Assembly: GCA_038503035.1 (NCBI GenBank)
Contig: JAVSML010024609.1
Span: 454,591-518,590 of the forward strand
Reading direction: 5' to 3'
DNA from: Crocodylus rhombifer
Taxonomy: Eukaryota > Chordata > Crocodylia > Crocodylidae
Length of the DNA: 64,000 bases
Made by a program: the position numbers and the translations under genes. This document shows, piece after piece, positions 22,781 through 34,282 of this stretch. The notes under the pieces are model-generated. The model searched no databases and was not told the DNA's origin. It saw only the letters and a list, made by a program, of their open reading frames with translations. Numbering within the stretch: position 1 is the first letter of the stretch; each line of letters opens with the position of its first letter.

Positions 22781-23466
22781 CGCGCTGGTCTGTGGTGCTG
22801 TATGTTTTATTCCGTAAAGGGTGTCATGCATTGTCTAGCCCCTGATACTAATAAGCAGTCTTATGAGAATTCCTCCTGGAACAGTGCAGCTGCAAACTGT
22901 GGTTTGTAGTTAAATGCCAAAATCTTGTGCTTTACAAACACTAATCACACATATTTTTAAGCGGTTTGCATTAGGCTTTATTTAGTGTTTGTCAGAGTGC
23001 CAGCCTGACAACCAAAGGGTCTGGAATATATATAAAATAGCGTAGGCAACAGTTGTGCCAACTTTTCCAGACCGTCTTATTAATGTGGCCGCTACGGATA
23101 AGACGTTTTGTTTCTGGATCCATTTATTTGATCCTTAGTGTCTTGGCTGAGACTTTCTGTATTGGGCTCTTAATTTGTAACTGTCCAGAGAAGTACCGTT
23201 ACTGATGATCAGGGGCAGACCCAACTCAAGTGATGTGGAAGTGCAGTTTGTCTGCTGTGCACGTTGTCATGTTTGAATGTATAGCCACCGTACTAGGGCT
23301 TTGTTTGTCTTTCTCCCCCACCCCTTATTGGTTCAGTCATGTCCTTTTGATTGAAGCGTGTTGGGTGAGATTGTGAGCTTGCCTGTGCTCCTTCCCAAAG
23401 ACGGAAGGAGGCACAGGGCTATCATTTCATATGGTAGCCATGGATCTGTGGTACTCCTACCTTCCC
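22781..23466. other. Unique-looking DNA between blocks A and B; small inverted repeat
   Basis: 686 bp absent from the 44.6-kb copy. It contains ACAAACACTAA (22934-22944) and its complement TTAGTGTTTGT (22982-22992), an 11-bp perfect inverted repeat around a 37-base loop. No terminal inverted repeats were found. The 9-mers TACTCTTAC at the left junction and TACTCCTAC near the right could be an old target-site duplication. Confidence 0.5.
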
Positions 23467-23509
23467 TTACCTTCTGGTCATATAATAAAGACACAGTTAA
23501 ATGAAGCTG
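23467..23509 (+). repeat. Duplicated block B (43 bp, copy 1)
   Basis: Runs from TTACCTTCTGG to AAATGAAGCTG. Matches the complement of 44623-44665 at 41 of 43 positions. Confidence 0.95.
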
Positions 23510-24891
23510 TTAAGTGTCTGTAAATATGTCGGTCTGGAGAAGATGCATCTGTAAGCTCCAAGGGAGCTACTACTGACAGTTTTGGAACCTCTGAAAATTA
23601 TCTGTCATAAATCATCTTTGTCAGGAGAGGTACCTGATGGCAAGATGAAAGGCATTTAGAAGTAGGAAGGTGCCAATCAATGAGTCTGTTCTGGGTAAGA
23701 TATTCAAATATATCTGTAAGTTGCTATACAATATTTTAGATAGAAATATTCAGCTGACAAAGAAGTATTAGCAGAAACCTATTTTATAATAAAACTATTG
23801 ATTTATGTCAACAAAAGAAATAATACAGGCTTATTGGGGAGAGACTTGTTATGGTGCTGTATAGTAAAGGCCTAGAGAAAAAGGCATAAATACTAATCAG
23901 ATTGAACAATAGCATGGTTTCAAAATGGCTTAGTTAAAAACAGCAGTGGTTAATTAATACAGATTTTCAAGTGGACATCTAAAGCTGCTGTATACATTTG
24001 ACAATGAACAAATTCTGTCAACATTCAGAAGAGAAGCAAGCACACAGACTTCAAGCTTCAGCGTGACTTGAAGAGCTGGAGCAGTGGGTAGACTGCAGTG
24101 AGTTGAGACTCACTGTTTTATAAATTTGCATCTGAGGAGAGATTAATAATATAGTAATGTACTGAGGGACAGCTTTCTGGAAGGTAAGGAATAATAGTAG
24201 CTCAGACTTGATATAAAATGGCAGTGCAGTCTCATTGAGAAAAATATACAGTACCTCAGAAAGGAGATAAAACACTATTTTACTTCTTTCTCCCCTCTGG
24301 GCGTGGACTGATGAAACATTTATACTGGTTTTAAATTATACCAGTTTAGAACAGGTCATGCAGTACTGATACAAGTGCTTCTTTGATCCTGTATTTGTCT
24401 AAGTGGAGATAAGTGTTTGTAACTATAAACTTGAATCAAACAGGTTTAACATTACAGAGATTTAATTCTATCTACACCAGTATAGAAGCAGATAAGCACA
24501 TCAGTTGTATTGGTTCAGTTGACAGTTCTCTCTGCTCTGTACCTTTTAAAGCAGCACTCAGATGTATTACAAGGCTAGGTTTCTTACCCCCCTGCAAGGA
24601 TGAATGCTTCTGAGATGGTTGGGGGGTATACATAGCTGAAGGTGGGTGCTCCCAATACTTTTGTGCATTTTATTGTGTTTGAGACTTTGGGCCCAAAATC
24701 GCTTTTAAAAATCTTAGCCACACATGCATTAGCTTGTAAGTCTAAGAAAGTAGTTGTGCCATTCTACATAGCCTTGCTCTGGGATGGTATATATGGTTTT
24801 TATAAGAATGAGAAAAAATACAAGTTTAAGAAAAAAAGATACGAAGATCAAAGTTCAAGTTATTTGAGGAGGTTAAAGTAACTAAATTTAC
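23510..24891. other. No gene seen
   Basis: AT-rich, unassigned DNA. Confidence 0.5.
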
Positions 24892-25030
24892 ATAGAGAGA
24901 GGTAGTTAGCTGTGTTAGTCAGAAGGCAGGGTAGCATATCAAAACTAACTCATTCAGAGAGGCATAAGCTTTCATAGGCCACAGCCTACTTCATTGTATG
25001 CTATGCGTTCATAGCTCAGAAAAAAATAAG
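24892..25030 (+). mobile_element. SINE-like interspersed repeat fragment
   Basis: Contains 'agagaggtagttagctgtgt' with 'tagtcag', then 'cataagctttcataggccac' and 'gcctacttcattgtatgc'. This corresponds to a common reptilian repeat ('gccgtgttagtctgt... ataagctttcgtgggc... cacttcatcagatgc'). Family name uncertain. Confidence 0.55.
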
Positions 25031-25359
25031 ACCCTGGAGACATGTGGCCCATCATCTATAAAAATGTTCACGGTAATGCTATAAACGAAGGAAGGGAATT
25101 AATCAGGAGGAAGAAGGACAAAGAACAGTGGCTTGAGGCAGAGGAGAATTTTTGAAGCTAGATATTTGGAAAAAAAAGCTTTTAAGTAGCAGAAACAAAT
25201 GGCCACTGGCATTTCAATAGCTGTGGAATATCATGGCAAACATACAAAAAATTTAGTCATAAAAGTTAGGGACATGATGGTTCGTTCTCTTATGGTTAGT
25301 ATTTTATTCATGTAGTTGTGGTAGAGAACAAAAAATAACAGCGTACCTATGACTTTCAG
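25031..25359. other. No gene seen
   Basis: AT-rich, unassigned. Confidence 0.5.
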
Positions 25360-25775
25360 TCACCTGTGGTAGTCTGGACACATGGCATTTTCAGCAATAT
25401 AACCTCCCCTTGTACCAGTCTCTCTCCCTCTAGAAAAAGGCAGGCACATGATGTACAGCTCTACACCAGCATTATTGACAGGAAGGTGGTGCAGAGTTAC
25501 CTCGGGGAAAAACGAGACATTAAACTCCCCTGGTGTAAGTTCCATTGTTGTATATGTGTCTGCTGCTGTTCCACAGTAGCTGTTTGGTAAATGCAAATAG
25601 GGTATTGCCATCAACTGGTGTGGTGCTGTAGCATTGCCTACTGTATTCCAGGAAGGCTGGTGATCTCTCTCTCTACCTGTTGTAATTTGCACTGGTGGGT
25701 AAAACCAAAAGTTACTGTGGTGTTAATGGGCTGTGCATCCAAGTCCTTGATCTCGGTGATGACACTTTATTAGAA
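25360..25775 (-). pseudogene. Coding-like relic with one frame break, unidentified
   Basis: On the minus strand two frames abut. 25770-25690 reads VITEIKDLDAQPINTTVTFG and onward; after a frame change near 25690-25660 a second frame runs to a TGA at 25360 with phrases such as PHQLMAIPYLHLPNSYCGT, ELTPGEFNVSFFPEVTLHHL and NNAGVELYIMCLPFSRG. The balanced amino-acid use and lack of low complexity suggest true ancestral coding sequence. I do not recognise the family; a degraded host retrocopy, a transposon gene or an old viral insertion are all possible. No open frame continues upstream of 25775. The second frame alone (110 codons) is within chance expectation for length, so the case rests on sequence character. 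Confidence 0.35.
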
Positions 25776-27394
25776 CTCCGTGTAAAAGTTCCTGCTTCAG
25801 GAAGAGCACATTGTACAAGGGCACATTGTACAAATGTACAATGGCTGAGCATGCTGCAAAGAACATTGTATGCTCATACAATACATTCAAGCACAGCTAT
25901 TGTTTGCTTCTAAGGACATATCACACATCTTCACTTTGACTCCTTTGTAAACAGTGTATCCTAAAGTCACTTGATTCTCTGTTCCCAAATGGCATCCATC
26001 TGTCTTTCTAGGACACTTTGAATTTAAGTAGTTTTTTGGCTCTTTTCCAATGGGAAACAAAGCCATTCTTGTATATTTATATTGTATTCTATTCTTTCCT
26101 GGACAGAAGTCTTATTAACCTGAAGGGGACCACATTTCCACACAGCATAATTTGGCTTGTTACATAGTGTTTCTTGGACTATAGTCCATTGAGCTCTGGT
26201 ACTCTATAGAGCTCATTATTATCAGGTAAAAAATAAGAGCAGTCTGTGGTCAGAGTGCTTATAGGCAGATGCAGCGAAGACATTCAGAAGCCCTGGGCAA
26301 CCCAACGGGGGAAATAACTTTTTTTCCTTAGATCTCTTAGTAGCTGAAGGCATTATAGACTGAATTGCAGAATAGATTTTAATGAGGAGATGGGAGAAGG
26401 AGAAGGGAGGTTGGCCAGTTGGGATTAGGAAGGTATTTCATGCATAAAGAGCAGTATGGATAATAGGAAAAGATGAAAGGGGTAATGAGACCAGCACTAT
26501 TGGTGCTAGCTGCCAGTCTGTAGAAAGAAGTATTTTAAGAATCAGACAGTGGTTTTTGTCAGGAAGGGAATTTCATGAAGACTTGGAAGGGGTCCACAGA
26601 ATGAGAAATTTCAAATGTGCAACATATATGTTGCCTTATGGATATATAGACATAAGAAACTCCAGAACAGGAATTGTTGGGGTAAAGCTGAATACACTTG
26701 ATGACTGATTGAATCATGTAAATATTTATTGGTATTATAATTCTTTACCTTAAGCAACCTCTCACTATAATTTAATTTAAGTTCACCGTGAGATGATCAT
26801 GGTGCGTCTTCTAGATCTTCTAGGACAGTAAAAGGATGAACACAAGGGCATGATGATTTGGGAAACCTGCTTGCACCTTGGGGTTTGTTTTTTTTTTTTA
26901 TATAGAAGTTATAGAAATTGTTTGACGGGAATACTTTCACCTCCTCCTTAACTTTAATGACTGAACTTTGATTTTGGACAGCCCGACAGAACTGTGACCC
27001 AAGCCCAGAGAATGCTCCAGAGTGGTAAAGATGCTGAGTTAGGGAAATACCTGTAGGCTATATTTTTGTCTAAATCTGTGTATTTGTATGCTACTAAATT
27101 ACACATACTGCTATTTAGAATCCTGAACAAAATCTGTGCATATGCCTAGGAGAAGTAAATGGTAAACCTCAAAGTGCTTGCATGCACACAAGGATGTTTT
27201 AAACTAAAAGAGTATCTTGGTCCTGAGGCTCCCATGGTAATTGGGCTTTGGGGCCCCATTTCTATAAAGCAGTAACAAGGAATGAACCTATGCCCAGGAA
27301 TAATGCCAAGAAAGAAATCAGAATTGCTGCAGCTTATTGATACCCAGCGAAGAGAACCCGGGACCAGTGTAGTGGCACCGAGTCCAGGAGTCTG
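25776..27394. other. No gene; short local duplications near 25805
   Basis: GCACATTGTACAA occurs twice in tandem at about 25806-25832. CATTGTACA|AA|TGTACAATG there forms a short perfect inverted repeat. The remainder is AT-rich and unassigned. Confidence 0.5.
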
Positions 27395-27485
27395 CTGAAC
27401 ATTGCGCAGGGGTTTAGTGTAGGTATTAGCATTGTCAGAAACAGAATACTGGGCTTGAAGGACTATTGGTCTTAGTAGGAGTTTG
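27395..27485 (+). mobile_element. CR1-type 3'-tail fragment
   Basis: The minus strand reads 'accaatagtccttcaagccc' then 'agtattctgtttctgacaat', the antisense of the same tail type as at 15345-15420. The element therefore lies on the plus strand with its 3' end near 27485. Confidence 0.45.
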
Positions 27486-27504
27486 GGCAAGTAAATTTAG
27501 TCTT

Positions 27505-27620
27505 GCTATACCTCAGGTTGCCCTCTGTATAATGGAAACAATAGCATTTACAAAACCTTGAATGAGGCAGGTAAGGTTGAATGTATGGATAGCTTAGGTA
27601 GATATATCTATTATTCCTCT
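27505..27620 (+). mobile_element. MIR-like SINE relic, 3' part
   Basis: 'cctcaggttgccctctgtat' followed by 'aatggaaacaatagcattta' and 'ttgaatgaggcaggtaaggt' matches the order of the MIR 3' half. Confidence 0.6.
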
Positions 27621-28895
27621 TCTTGTTCTACATTGTCTTGTGCTTAGTGGTATTGGGTTACATTATTGATCACAGATAGTTCCTTTGCATTACAAGCTCT
27701 TTATCAGAGCTGTCAGACTCCAGACAGCTGCTGTTTGCCAGTGAATCAACCTAGAGGCCATGAACCCAACAGATATTTCAGACCCTTCCATGGAGTGGGA
27801 CAGTGCAGCAGCAGTTGTCCCGTAAAGTCGTGGTTTATGTACTATTACTTCACATTGACTTAGCTAGGAGAATGCTATGCCTTCAACCAAATGGTTGATT
27901 GTGCCAAAACAGATTTGGTGAGAGGAGAATATAGACTGGAACAGAATGACAAACAGGCTATTACCAACATTTGTTTTCAAGGTGGTGAAAGAGCTGAAAG
28001 AGAATAAGGAAAATGGAGAGAGATTATAAGCTTTTCTTCTTGACTCCTATTCTTTGACATATGCCTGATTTATCTACTCCTGCAAAAAACAAAAAAGCCT
28101 CCTGGAGATGGAGGACTAAATCCAGTTTTACTTTGTGCTGAATTGGCACATACACTACAATTTTTGGTGCAGTTTTTAATCACAGATTGGAAATCTGTTT
28201 TACCACTGCAGTGAAGAATCACCTTATACGTATATACACAGTGGGACTATAATGGAGGAGGAAGATGAGCCTAATGTTTAGGGTACTTGGCCAAAGAGCA
28301 GAAGACATAATCTCTAGGCTCCCCTCACCAACATAAATTTAAATCTGTATCTTCCGTTCCTCAGCAAAATGTTCTGACCATCAGGCATTATCCTCTTCTT
28401 GAAGCTGGCCCACTGCATTTTGTTTGTAATATTAGTTGGAGTAAAAGCACTAGGAAAGTTCCTGTCCCATTGGGCAGTGGCTAAGGCTAGGACCTAAGCT
28501 GTCTTTCCAGGGCAGCATACATCTCATTGTGCTATACAACTTTTGGCTTGCTGTCTTCCTCCTGACTCCCCATACACCCTCTCTTTTCAGTGGACAAGCT
28601 TTAAAAGAGGCTGGAAAAGGGGTCTGGGTAGTGCTGAGCCTTTGCTGGGAAGTAAGAGAGAACAGAAGAGAACTTTTGATTCTTGTTGAGGAACAAAACT
28701 TTTGACATAATGATAGGTCCTCAGTTTCTGGCTGAATTCCCAAGCCAGTGCATGATGATAAATTCATAGTCTGTTTAGTCAGTAAAAAAAACTAGGCTGA
28801 AAGCCTTATCTAGACTTGGTAAAAGCTAGTATGTTGTAGGAAACCTCCGTTGATGCTTTTTCTTCTGCCTGCAGGAGTAGAGAATCCTGCACAGC
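27621..28895. other. No gene seen
   Basis: AT-rich DNA. A 105-codon minus frame at 28450-28767 has no recognisable features. Confidence 0.5.
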
Positions 28896-29236
28896 GGGTG
28901 CATCTACACATGCAATTGGTGCACGTGAACAAACTCCGGAGCCGATTGCCCTGGAGAATTTTTTTGTTCCGGGATGTGCTGTTTGAACATCTGCTTGGCA
29001 GCAATTAACTCTGGAGCAATCAGCCCTGGAGTGTATTTAGGTGCACCACATGGAACCAGTTTGGAGCAGACCCAGCTGGCAAGGGTTGCCGGGGGTCAGT
29101 CTGCCACCCTGGGGCTGCTCCCCGCTGGATCCATGTGCTGCAGAGGGGCTGACTGGGACACAAGGGTACTTCAGTGCAGGGCTAGCTTGCATGCAGCTAG
29201 TCTACTGTTCAGTAAGTGCCTCGTGTAGATGCGCCC
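28896..29236. mobile_element. MITE, 'GGGTGCATCTACAC' terminal family, copy 1
   Basis: Starts GGGTGCATCTACACATGC and ends CTCGTGTAGATGCGCCC, giving an inverted terminal repeat of about 14 bp (GGGYGCATCTACAC). The 341-bp interior is fairly GC-rich and non-coding. No clear target-site duplication was seen. Related termini occur at 50489, 54321, 56621 and 61222. Confidence 0.75.
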
Positions 29237-30531
29237 AATCATTACTATCTCAGTCTGCTTCCACAATATCCTTTGGAAAAACCTTAGTTTCATCTCTGTT
29301 CCTTAGACAAAGACAGGGAAGCATGGGTGTTAGCAGAGGATCTGCTGTGGTCTAATAATATCAGTTATTTGGCTGACACAGATAATGTCTTCTGTATATG
29401 AAAAGTATGAATGATGTGATTACTTTATAACTTGGAGGGCTAACGGGCTAGTGGAACTATTGATTATAGCAGGAAGGGTTGGGATATTTTGCAATTCAGC
29501 CAAACGTGTAAGGCATCTTACACCAATACACTCTGCTAACCTTTGCACCCTTCCCAAGTTAGTAGTATCTTTGATCTTAAAAGAGCTGTAGATGACCCTG
29601 CATGTGGCAGGAGGAAACTAGCTTCCAGAGGTGCTGGGGTATGACATGGTTTTTAATAACAGCCCAAGGTTGAATTATCCTCAGCAAGAGTACAATTGAA
29701 AAACACCATCTCCTGTGGGTCAAATCCCATAATAATTCCTTTGCTTTTTTCAGCCTTTCCTTGTTAGGATTAATGAAATTTATAGTAAATGATTACTCGG
29801 GGAAACTGCATATTTATGTTTGCTATCAAGTACTTCCTAGCTGGTTGGGACCTTTTGTGTCCTCTCTTATTCAACATCAAACAGTTGGTTGCTATATCAC
29901 TAATCAACCCATGATGTCAGCTGCCTGCACCTATTTGCTAAAGTTTTTAATAGGCAGCTTTGTGCTGTTACCCATGCTGACCATATGCATGGGAAGAGCT
30001 TCCTGTAAATATCTGCTGAGCTTCTTCATTTGTATTGTCTCTTTAAAACTCTCCTTTTCTGGGACCCCCACAAAAATTTAGACAATGGTTAGGCTGGTAG
30101 TGAGCCAGGACTCTTTCTTTTCATGCTGAACGTTGTTGCCTCATTATTTCCATGGACTTCCATGAACTCCGTATGTGTCACCATTGTTATCTATCTGATA
30201 TCTTGTCTTAGACTGCAAATTCTTTGGGGTAGGGATCATTTTTTTGTTCCACGTTTATACAGTTCACTGGTGTCCTGGTCAGTGACTAAGCTTCTCTGGT
30301 GTTATGATTACACCTGTGAAGGTGTAAACATTTCCTGAGCATGCCTTGTTTCCTAGCTACTACCCAGATTTGAAGGGTGCAGACAGAAGTGCGGCTCCCT
30401 GTTGTAACTGAGAGCACTTTGCAGGAAGTGTAATAAGTTAAAACAATACCTTGGACCAAACAGAAGTTCACTGCTGGTTCCAGGGAGGAGGGGAATCTAG
30501 CTTCTGGCTGTGGCCCCTCCTCTCTCTTCCC
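29237..30531. other. No gene seen
   Basis: AT-rich, unassigned. A 106-codon plus frame at 29764-30081 is hydrophobic but unsupported. Confidence 0.5.
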
Positions 30532-30757
30532 CTTTCCCCCCTCCCATTCTGAAATAGGGACAGGCTGAGAGGGAGCTCATTCTAGGGGTTCCCCAGGCGT
30601 TGCTGGAGGTTGTGCTGGGTGACCTTGGAGCCCCCCTACTCAGGGGTCTCCAGTTCACCTGCCCTACCCTCCAACGAGAGCTGCAACCCCCCAGACTGAA
30701 CTCCTTTTGCTCCCTTACCCCCTCCCGTTCTGAGAACAGTGACAGGCAGGCAGAGGG
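30532..30757 (+). repeat. Diverged direct repeat, about 42 bp, spaced 181 bp
   Basis: CCCCCTCCCATTCTGAAA and following at about 30537-30575 is repeated as CCCCCTCCCGTTCTGAGAA at about 30718-30757, both continuing with 'acaggcagg/ctgag' and 'agaggga'. Suggests an old 180-bp tandem duplication. Confidence 0.6.
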
Positions 30758-31500
30758 AAGTTACAGAAGATGTTCTGTTTTGAAATGTCTTCATCTGACC
30801 CCCTCATGCAATAAGGGGTCAGATTTTCAACTAATTGGTTATTTTTGAAGCTGTCTGCAGCTGTGCACTTGTGTTTGGTCACGACTATAGACAGCTTTCT
30901 GTGACCAGATCAGGTGAAAATTGTCACTTCTGTTTGTGCCCTTAGTTACTGTTTGAACTTTGGAGCTGAAGGTCTTGGGTTTTGATCTAACTGATGTCTT
31001 GCAGTAGAAGCCAGGGCTCCACTAGAAATATCAGTCTCTAGAATACCTTTTCTAATAGGAGCAGTGGAGTAAAAAGAAAAAATAATAACCCTAATTTTGG
31101 GATGGAACTTGATGAAATTATGATGGCACTGTATTATCTGGTTGACTTGAGGAGCTAGGGATGGATGACCAAAGATCCTGGTTTTCTCTGTTTTTAAAAA
31201 TCCCACATTCTCATTAAAAACTCCTAAACCTGTGTTTTTCCATGATTAAAATGAAACATATATATCAGTTGAAACAATGTTTTATTGATATATTTATAAT
31301 TTTAAAGCAATTTGGAAGCCCACCTATGCCTCAGTCAGTATAATCAAATACATTCTAAAGACCTATATGTTTTGGTGTTTGATTTTATTTTTTTTAATCA
31401 TAGAAAATCAGAGCTCCTCCTGCCACGTTTGCTCACCAGGACACAGGTCCAGCTGTGGCTGTTGCCCCTGCTGCTTTATGGCTCTGAGCAGCCCTGATAT
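30758..31500. other. No gene seen
   Basis: AT-rich, with a TATA-rich run around 31258-31310. Nothing recognised. Confidence 0.5.
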
Positions 31501-31790
31501 GCCGGTGCCCTGCTTATGCCAGTGCCCCTCACTTCCAACCCACAGTTCCCTGACTCTGCCAGTGCCCTTCACTCCCATCCTACAGCTTCCCAGACCTACT
31601 GGTGCCCCCCATCCTAAGCCACAGCTCCCATACCCCCTCCCCCGTCCCATTCGAGTACTCCTCACTCCTGACCTGCAGGCCCCTGTCCCCACCAGTGTCC
31701 TCATTCCTGACCCACAGACCCCTGGCCTTTCTGGTGCCCCTCATTCCCAACTTCTGTTCCCACCCAGCCCTGCTGGAGGGGGCCCCCAGC
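31501..31790 (+). repeat. GC-rich minisatellite, period about 40 bp
   Basis: Units beginning 'gccagtgcccctcactccc' recur at about 31518, 31558, 31598, 31691 and 31731 with a 40-bp spacing, with a less regular unit between 31638 and 31690. The units are C-rich on the plus strand and diverged from one another. Confidence 0.8.
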
Positions 31791-32626
31791 TGCTCCCCAC
31801 CATGGCTGTCTCAATGCAGATTTGCAGGACTACAGTGAGGGAAGGGGGTTGGAGGTCACAGCAGGGGAAGGGGGGTGGGGGTCCTTCAGGGCCAATGGGG
31901 AGATGCATGGCTGGGCCACAGGAGATTGGTGCTTTTGCTCTTAGGGCCAGGGGCAGCTGCAAGCGGCTGGGAGATGCTGCACAGGTGTGGGGCAGGGGGA
32001 GGGCCATGGCCAGGCTGCCTTGCATAGCACGTGAGCCCCAGCCTGGGTGGGGGGTGCTACAGGCATTCCCTCCTCCCTTCAAGCTGCGCCGGGGCTGGAC
32101 TTACTCTGCCACCATGGACAGGACAGAGACTGCCTGGAGCCCCTTACCCTCCTCCAGCCCCCCATAGCACACAACCCCAAAGACAGTCCCAAAGCCCTGG
32201 CACTCCACCCCTCTTCCCCCTTAGACTTACTTGCATCCAGCTGCCAGGGCTGCTCCCACCGTCCCGCCTGGCTGTATGCTGGCTACATGCATGTGCATGT
32301 GCACACGCACATGGCGTCCCTGCTCCCCAGCCCCAAGCAGCTCCTTGCAGGGTGGAAGGCTGCCAGCCTGCAAGGGGAAACCCATGGCTTGCCACGATTT
32401 TCTCCTTTAAAGGGGGAAGGAAGCCTGTGATTTTTTCCTTTCCCACAGCGAACAGAAAACCCAGATTCCTGCTGGTAACTCAAGAGTTCCCTTCCCACTC
32501 CTATTTTTCTGTGACAGAGACCTGTTAATGATACCTTACTGTTGTCCTCTTGCTGATAACGTTAAAAGACTAGGACATGGACTATTGTGTAGCCAATGGG
32601 ATTTAATCCTTTCAGCAGGCGGTATG
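31791..32626. other. GC-rich non-coding stretch
   Basis: Follows the minisatellite. Overlapping open frames on both strands (266, 165, 127, 113 codons) are proline- or glycine-rich and reflect GC content, not a gene. A CATGTGCATGTG-type alternating run lies at about 32287-32310. Confidence 0.5.
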
Positions 32627-32720
32627 GATTAAAAGATTTATAGCCACAAGGAACCATCTAATCTGACCTCCTCCATGATGCGCAACCTCCTTCAGTGATA
32701 TCTGCAGCTGGCATATAACT
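32627..32720 (-). mobile_element. CR1-type 3'-end fragment
   Basis: 'gatttatagccacaaggaac' then 'catctaatctgacctcctcc' is the complement of a reptile CR1 3' tail ('agattttaaggccagaaggg... catctagtctgacctcct'). Confidence 0.6.
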
Positions 32721-32936
32721 TCTCCTGAAGCTATAACATTACATATAATTACTGAATTTCATGTCCAGTTGTAGAGAAGGATACAGAGTTCAACAGTGGC
32801 TCAGTTTTGGTAGAAGAGGAAAGCAGCAATCAATCAGACAGGTTAGACATTTCAGGTCCATTCTTCAGAGCAGTTGCGTGGCCACTTGGGTTGAATCAGG
32901 GCTGAAACAACAGGCGTTGACAGACATTAAAGCAAA

Positions 32937-33168
32937 ACCAAAACAAACAGCGCTTTACCGGAAGAGGAAACGTGTTAGTTTGACCCAGCTCCCCAGTGTA
33001 TGTATAGATCGGGTGCTTCAGTGGAGCTTTTTGCCACTTCTATATAAAGCTGGTTCAATCAGCTGTTAGATAAAAATGCCAAAAAGTTGTGCTGAAGCAC
33101 ACAATCTGTACAGACGTTGGGAAAGTCAGGTCAGACTAATGTGATGCCTCTTTTGTGCATGTTTTGTG
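32937..33168. mobile_element. Long-TIR MITE, copy 1
   Basis: The left arm reads AAACAGCGCTTTACCGGAAG and continues through TTAGTTTGACCCAGCTCCCC; the right arm carries the complement of a diverged form (TCAGGTCAGACTAATGTGAT, then CCTCTTTTGTGC). The two arms, about 105 bp each, meet near 33062 (AATCAGCTGTTAGATAAAA). A second copy with better preserved ends lies at 42470-42798. No coding capacity. Confidence 0.8.
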
Positions 33169-33834
33169 TGGGGGCACGCTTAGCTGAAAGTAGTGCTGTG
33201 GGTTGTTTCCCCCCCCCCACGTCTTTATACAGCCAAAAAATGCCAAGAAATCTTTCCTGATTGTTCCTTGGTACAGCTGGAGCTTAAGTGCTAATATGTC
33301 ACTTCTAATCTTCTCTATCTCTATTTTATTAGCATGTTTTTATTTGGCTGTGCCTCATTTTCCATCTTACTAAAAGCCTGTTACAGATGGCCTTAAGTGG
33401 AAAGATGGTTCAAATAACAGGCAGTTTTGCAGAGTCCTGGGATTTAAAAATATTTTTCTGAAGACTGTTTCCTGTCACTTCAACTTCCCCTCTTTTCAGT
33501 GTGCCTTTTACTAGATTATATTGAAAGTTGGCATTTTGGTTAATGACACACAATGTTATCGGCCAGAATCCCCAGAAAAAGCAGTTTTGCTAATCCTAAG
33601 GAAAAAAATTATGAGTCTGGTTGAGAAATCATGAGATTTTGAGGGGTTTTTTAAAGGCATAAGCATCTCAGTTTTTTGCCGTCTGGCATGCACATTTCAC
33701 TTTTTTCCTTAGTCATAAATTTAGTATTCCTTCCCAAATGGACTGAGAGTCATTCAAGAATAGAATAATTGCAAATGTTGGTAAAAGACGGAGGCAAAAA
33801 GACTAAGCAGCGTAGGTCTCAATAACAGTAGGTG
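33169..33834. other. No gene seen
   Basis: AT-rich, unassigned DNA with a poly-C run at about 33210-33219. Confidence 0.5.
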
Positions 33835-34000
33835 CTTGTGAGCTGGGCACTGATATAATTACCCTTTGTGGTTTTGGGCAAGCCCCTTAACCTCTCTTCT
33901 TCTGATTCCCCATCTGTTACTTGGAGTAATGCCTTCCATTGATATTGTGAAGACTAACTAGTACATGCTTATAAGGACTTTGAAAAGATGTACAAATCTA
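33835..34000 (+). mobile_element. MIR SINE relic
   Basis: 'gtggttttgggcaagcccct' with 'taacctctc', then 'gattccccatctgttact' and 'attgtgaagactaactagta' is the MIR core and 3' half in sense orientation. Confidence 0.75.
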
Positions 34001-34221
34001 AGAATCACTGGCATATTTTTTTTTTACTGCAAAGTCTCTCAGGAAATGCATTTTCTTAAAACTTAGAGCAATTTCCAGTATGTGTGTGGCACTTACAAGG
34101 TAGCAGTCAATTTTGGTGCAACTTTTCTGAAAGTCAGTTGAATTGTAATGTACAGAGATAGCTAAATATCCTCCAGTAAATGAGTATGCTTCACTCTTTG
34201 TTCTTCATTGCTCCTTAAAGG

Positions 34222-34282
34222 CTTGTAATGCAACCTTTCAGGAAATCCCATTTTGGACCATGTAACACTGACAATAGCACAA
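34222..34282 (+). repeat. 61-bp exact duplicate, copy 1
   Basis: CTTGTAATGCAACCTTTCAG and onward to ACAATAGCACAA is identical over 61 bases to 41692-41752 in the same orientation, 7.47 kb away. Flanks are unrelated, apart from AAAGGGCAT soon after both copies. No repeat family recognised. Confidence 0.95.

Noticed and set aside
22721..23509. Blocks A and B as two exons of a spliced gene copied to 44.6 kb
   Set aside because: No GT at the left edge or AG at the right edge, and no poly-A tail at the 44.6-kb copy. Kept only as one alternative in the finding.
27146..27490. 114-codon minus-strand frame as a gene
   Set aside because: Its start lies in the antisense of a CR1-type 3' tail; the rest has no coding character.
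31367..32167. 266-codon plus-strand open frame, the longest in the window
   Set aside because: It spans the C-rich minisatellite and adjacent GC-rich DNA. It is proline-rich with no domain, overlaps several long frames on both strands, and its length is explained by low stop-codon density.
32761..33069. 102-codon plus-strand frame
   Set aside because: Half of it lies in the long-TIR MITE arm; no coding capacity is expected.
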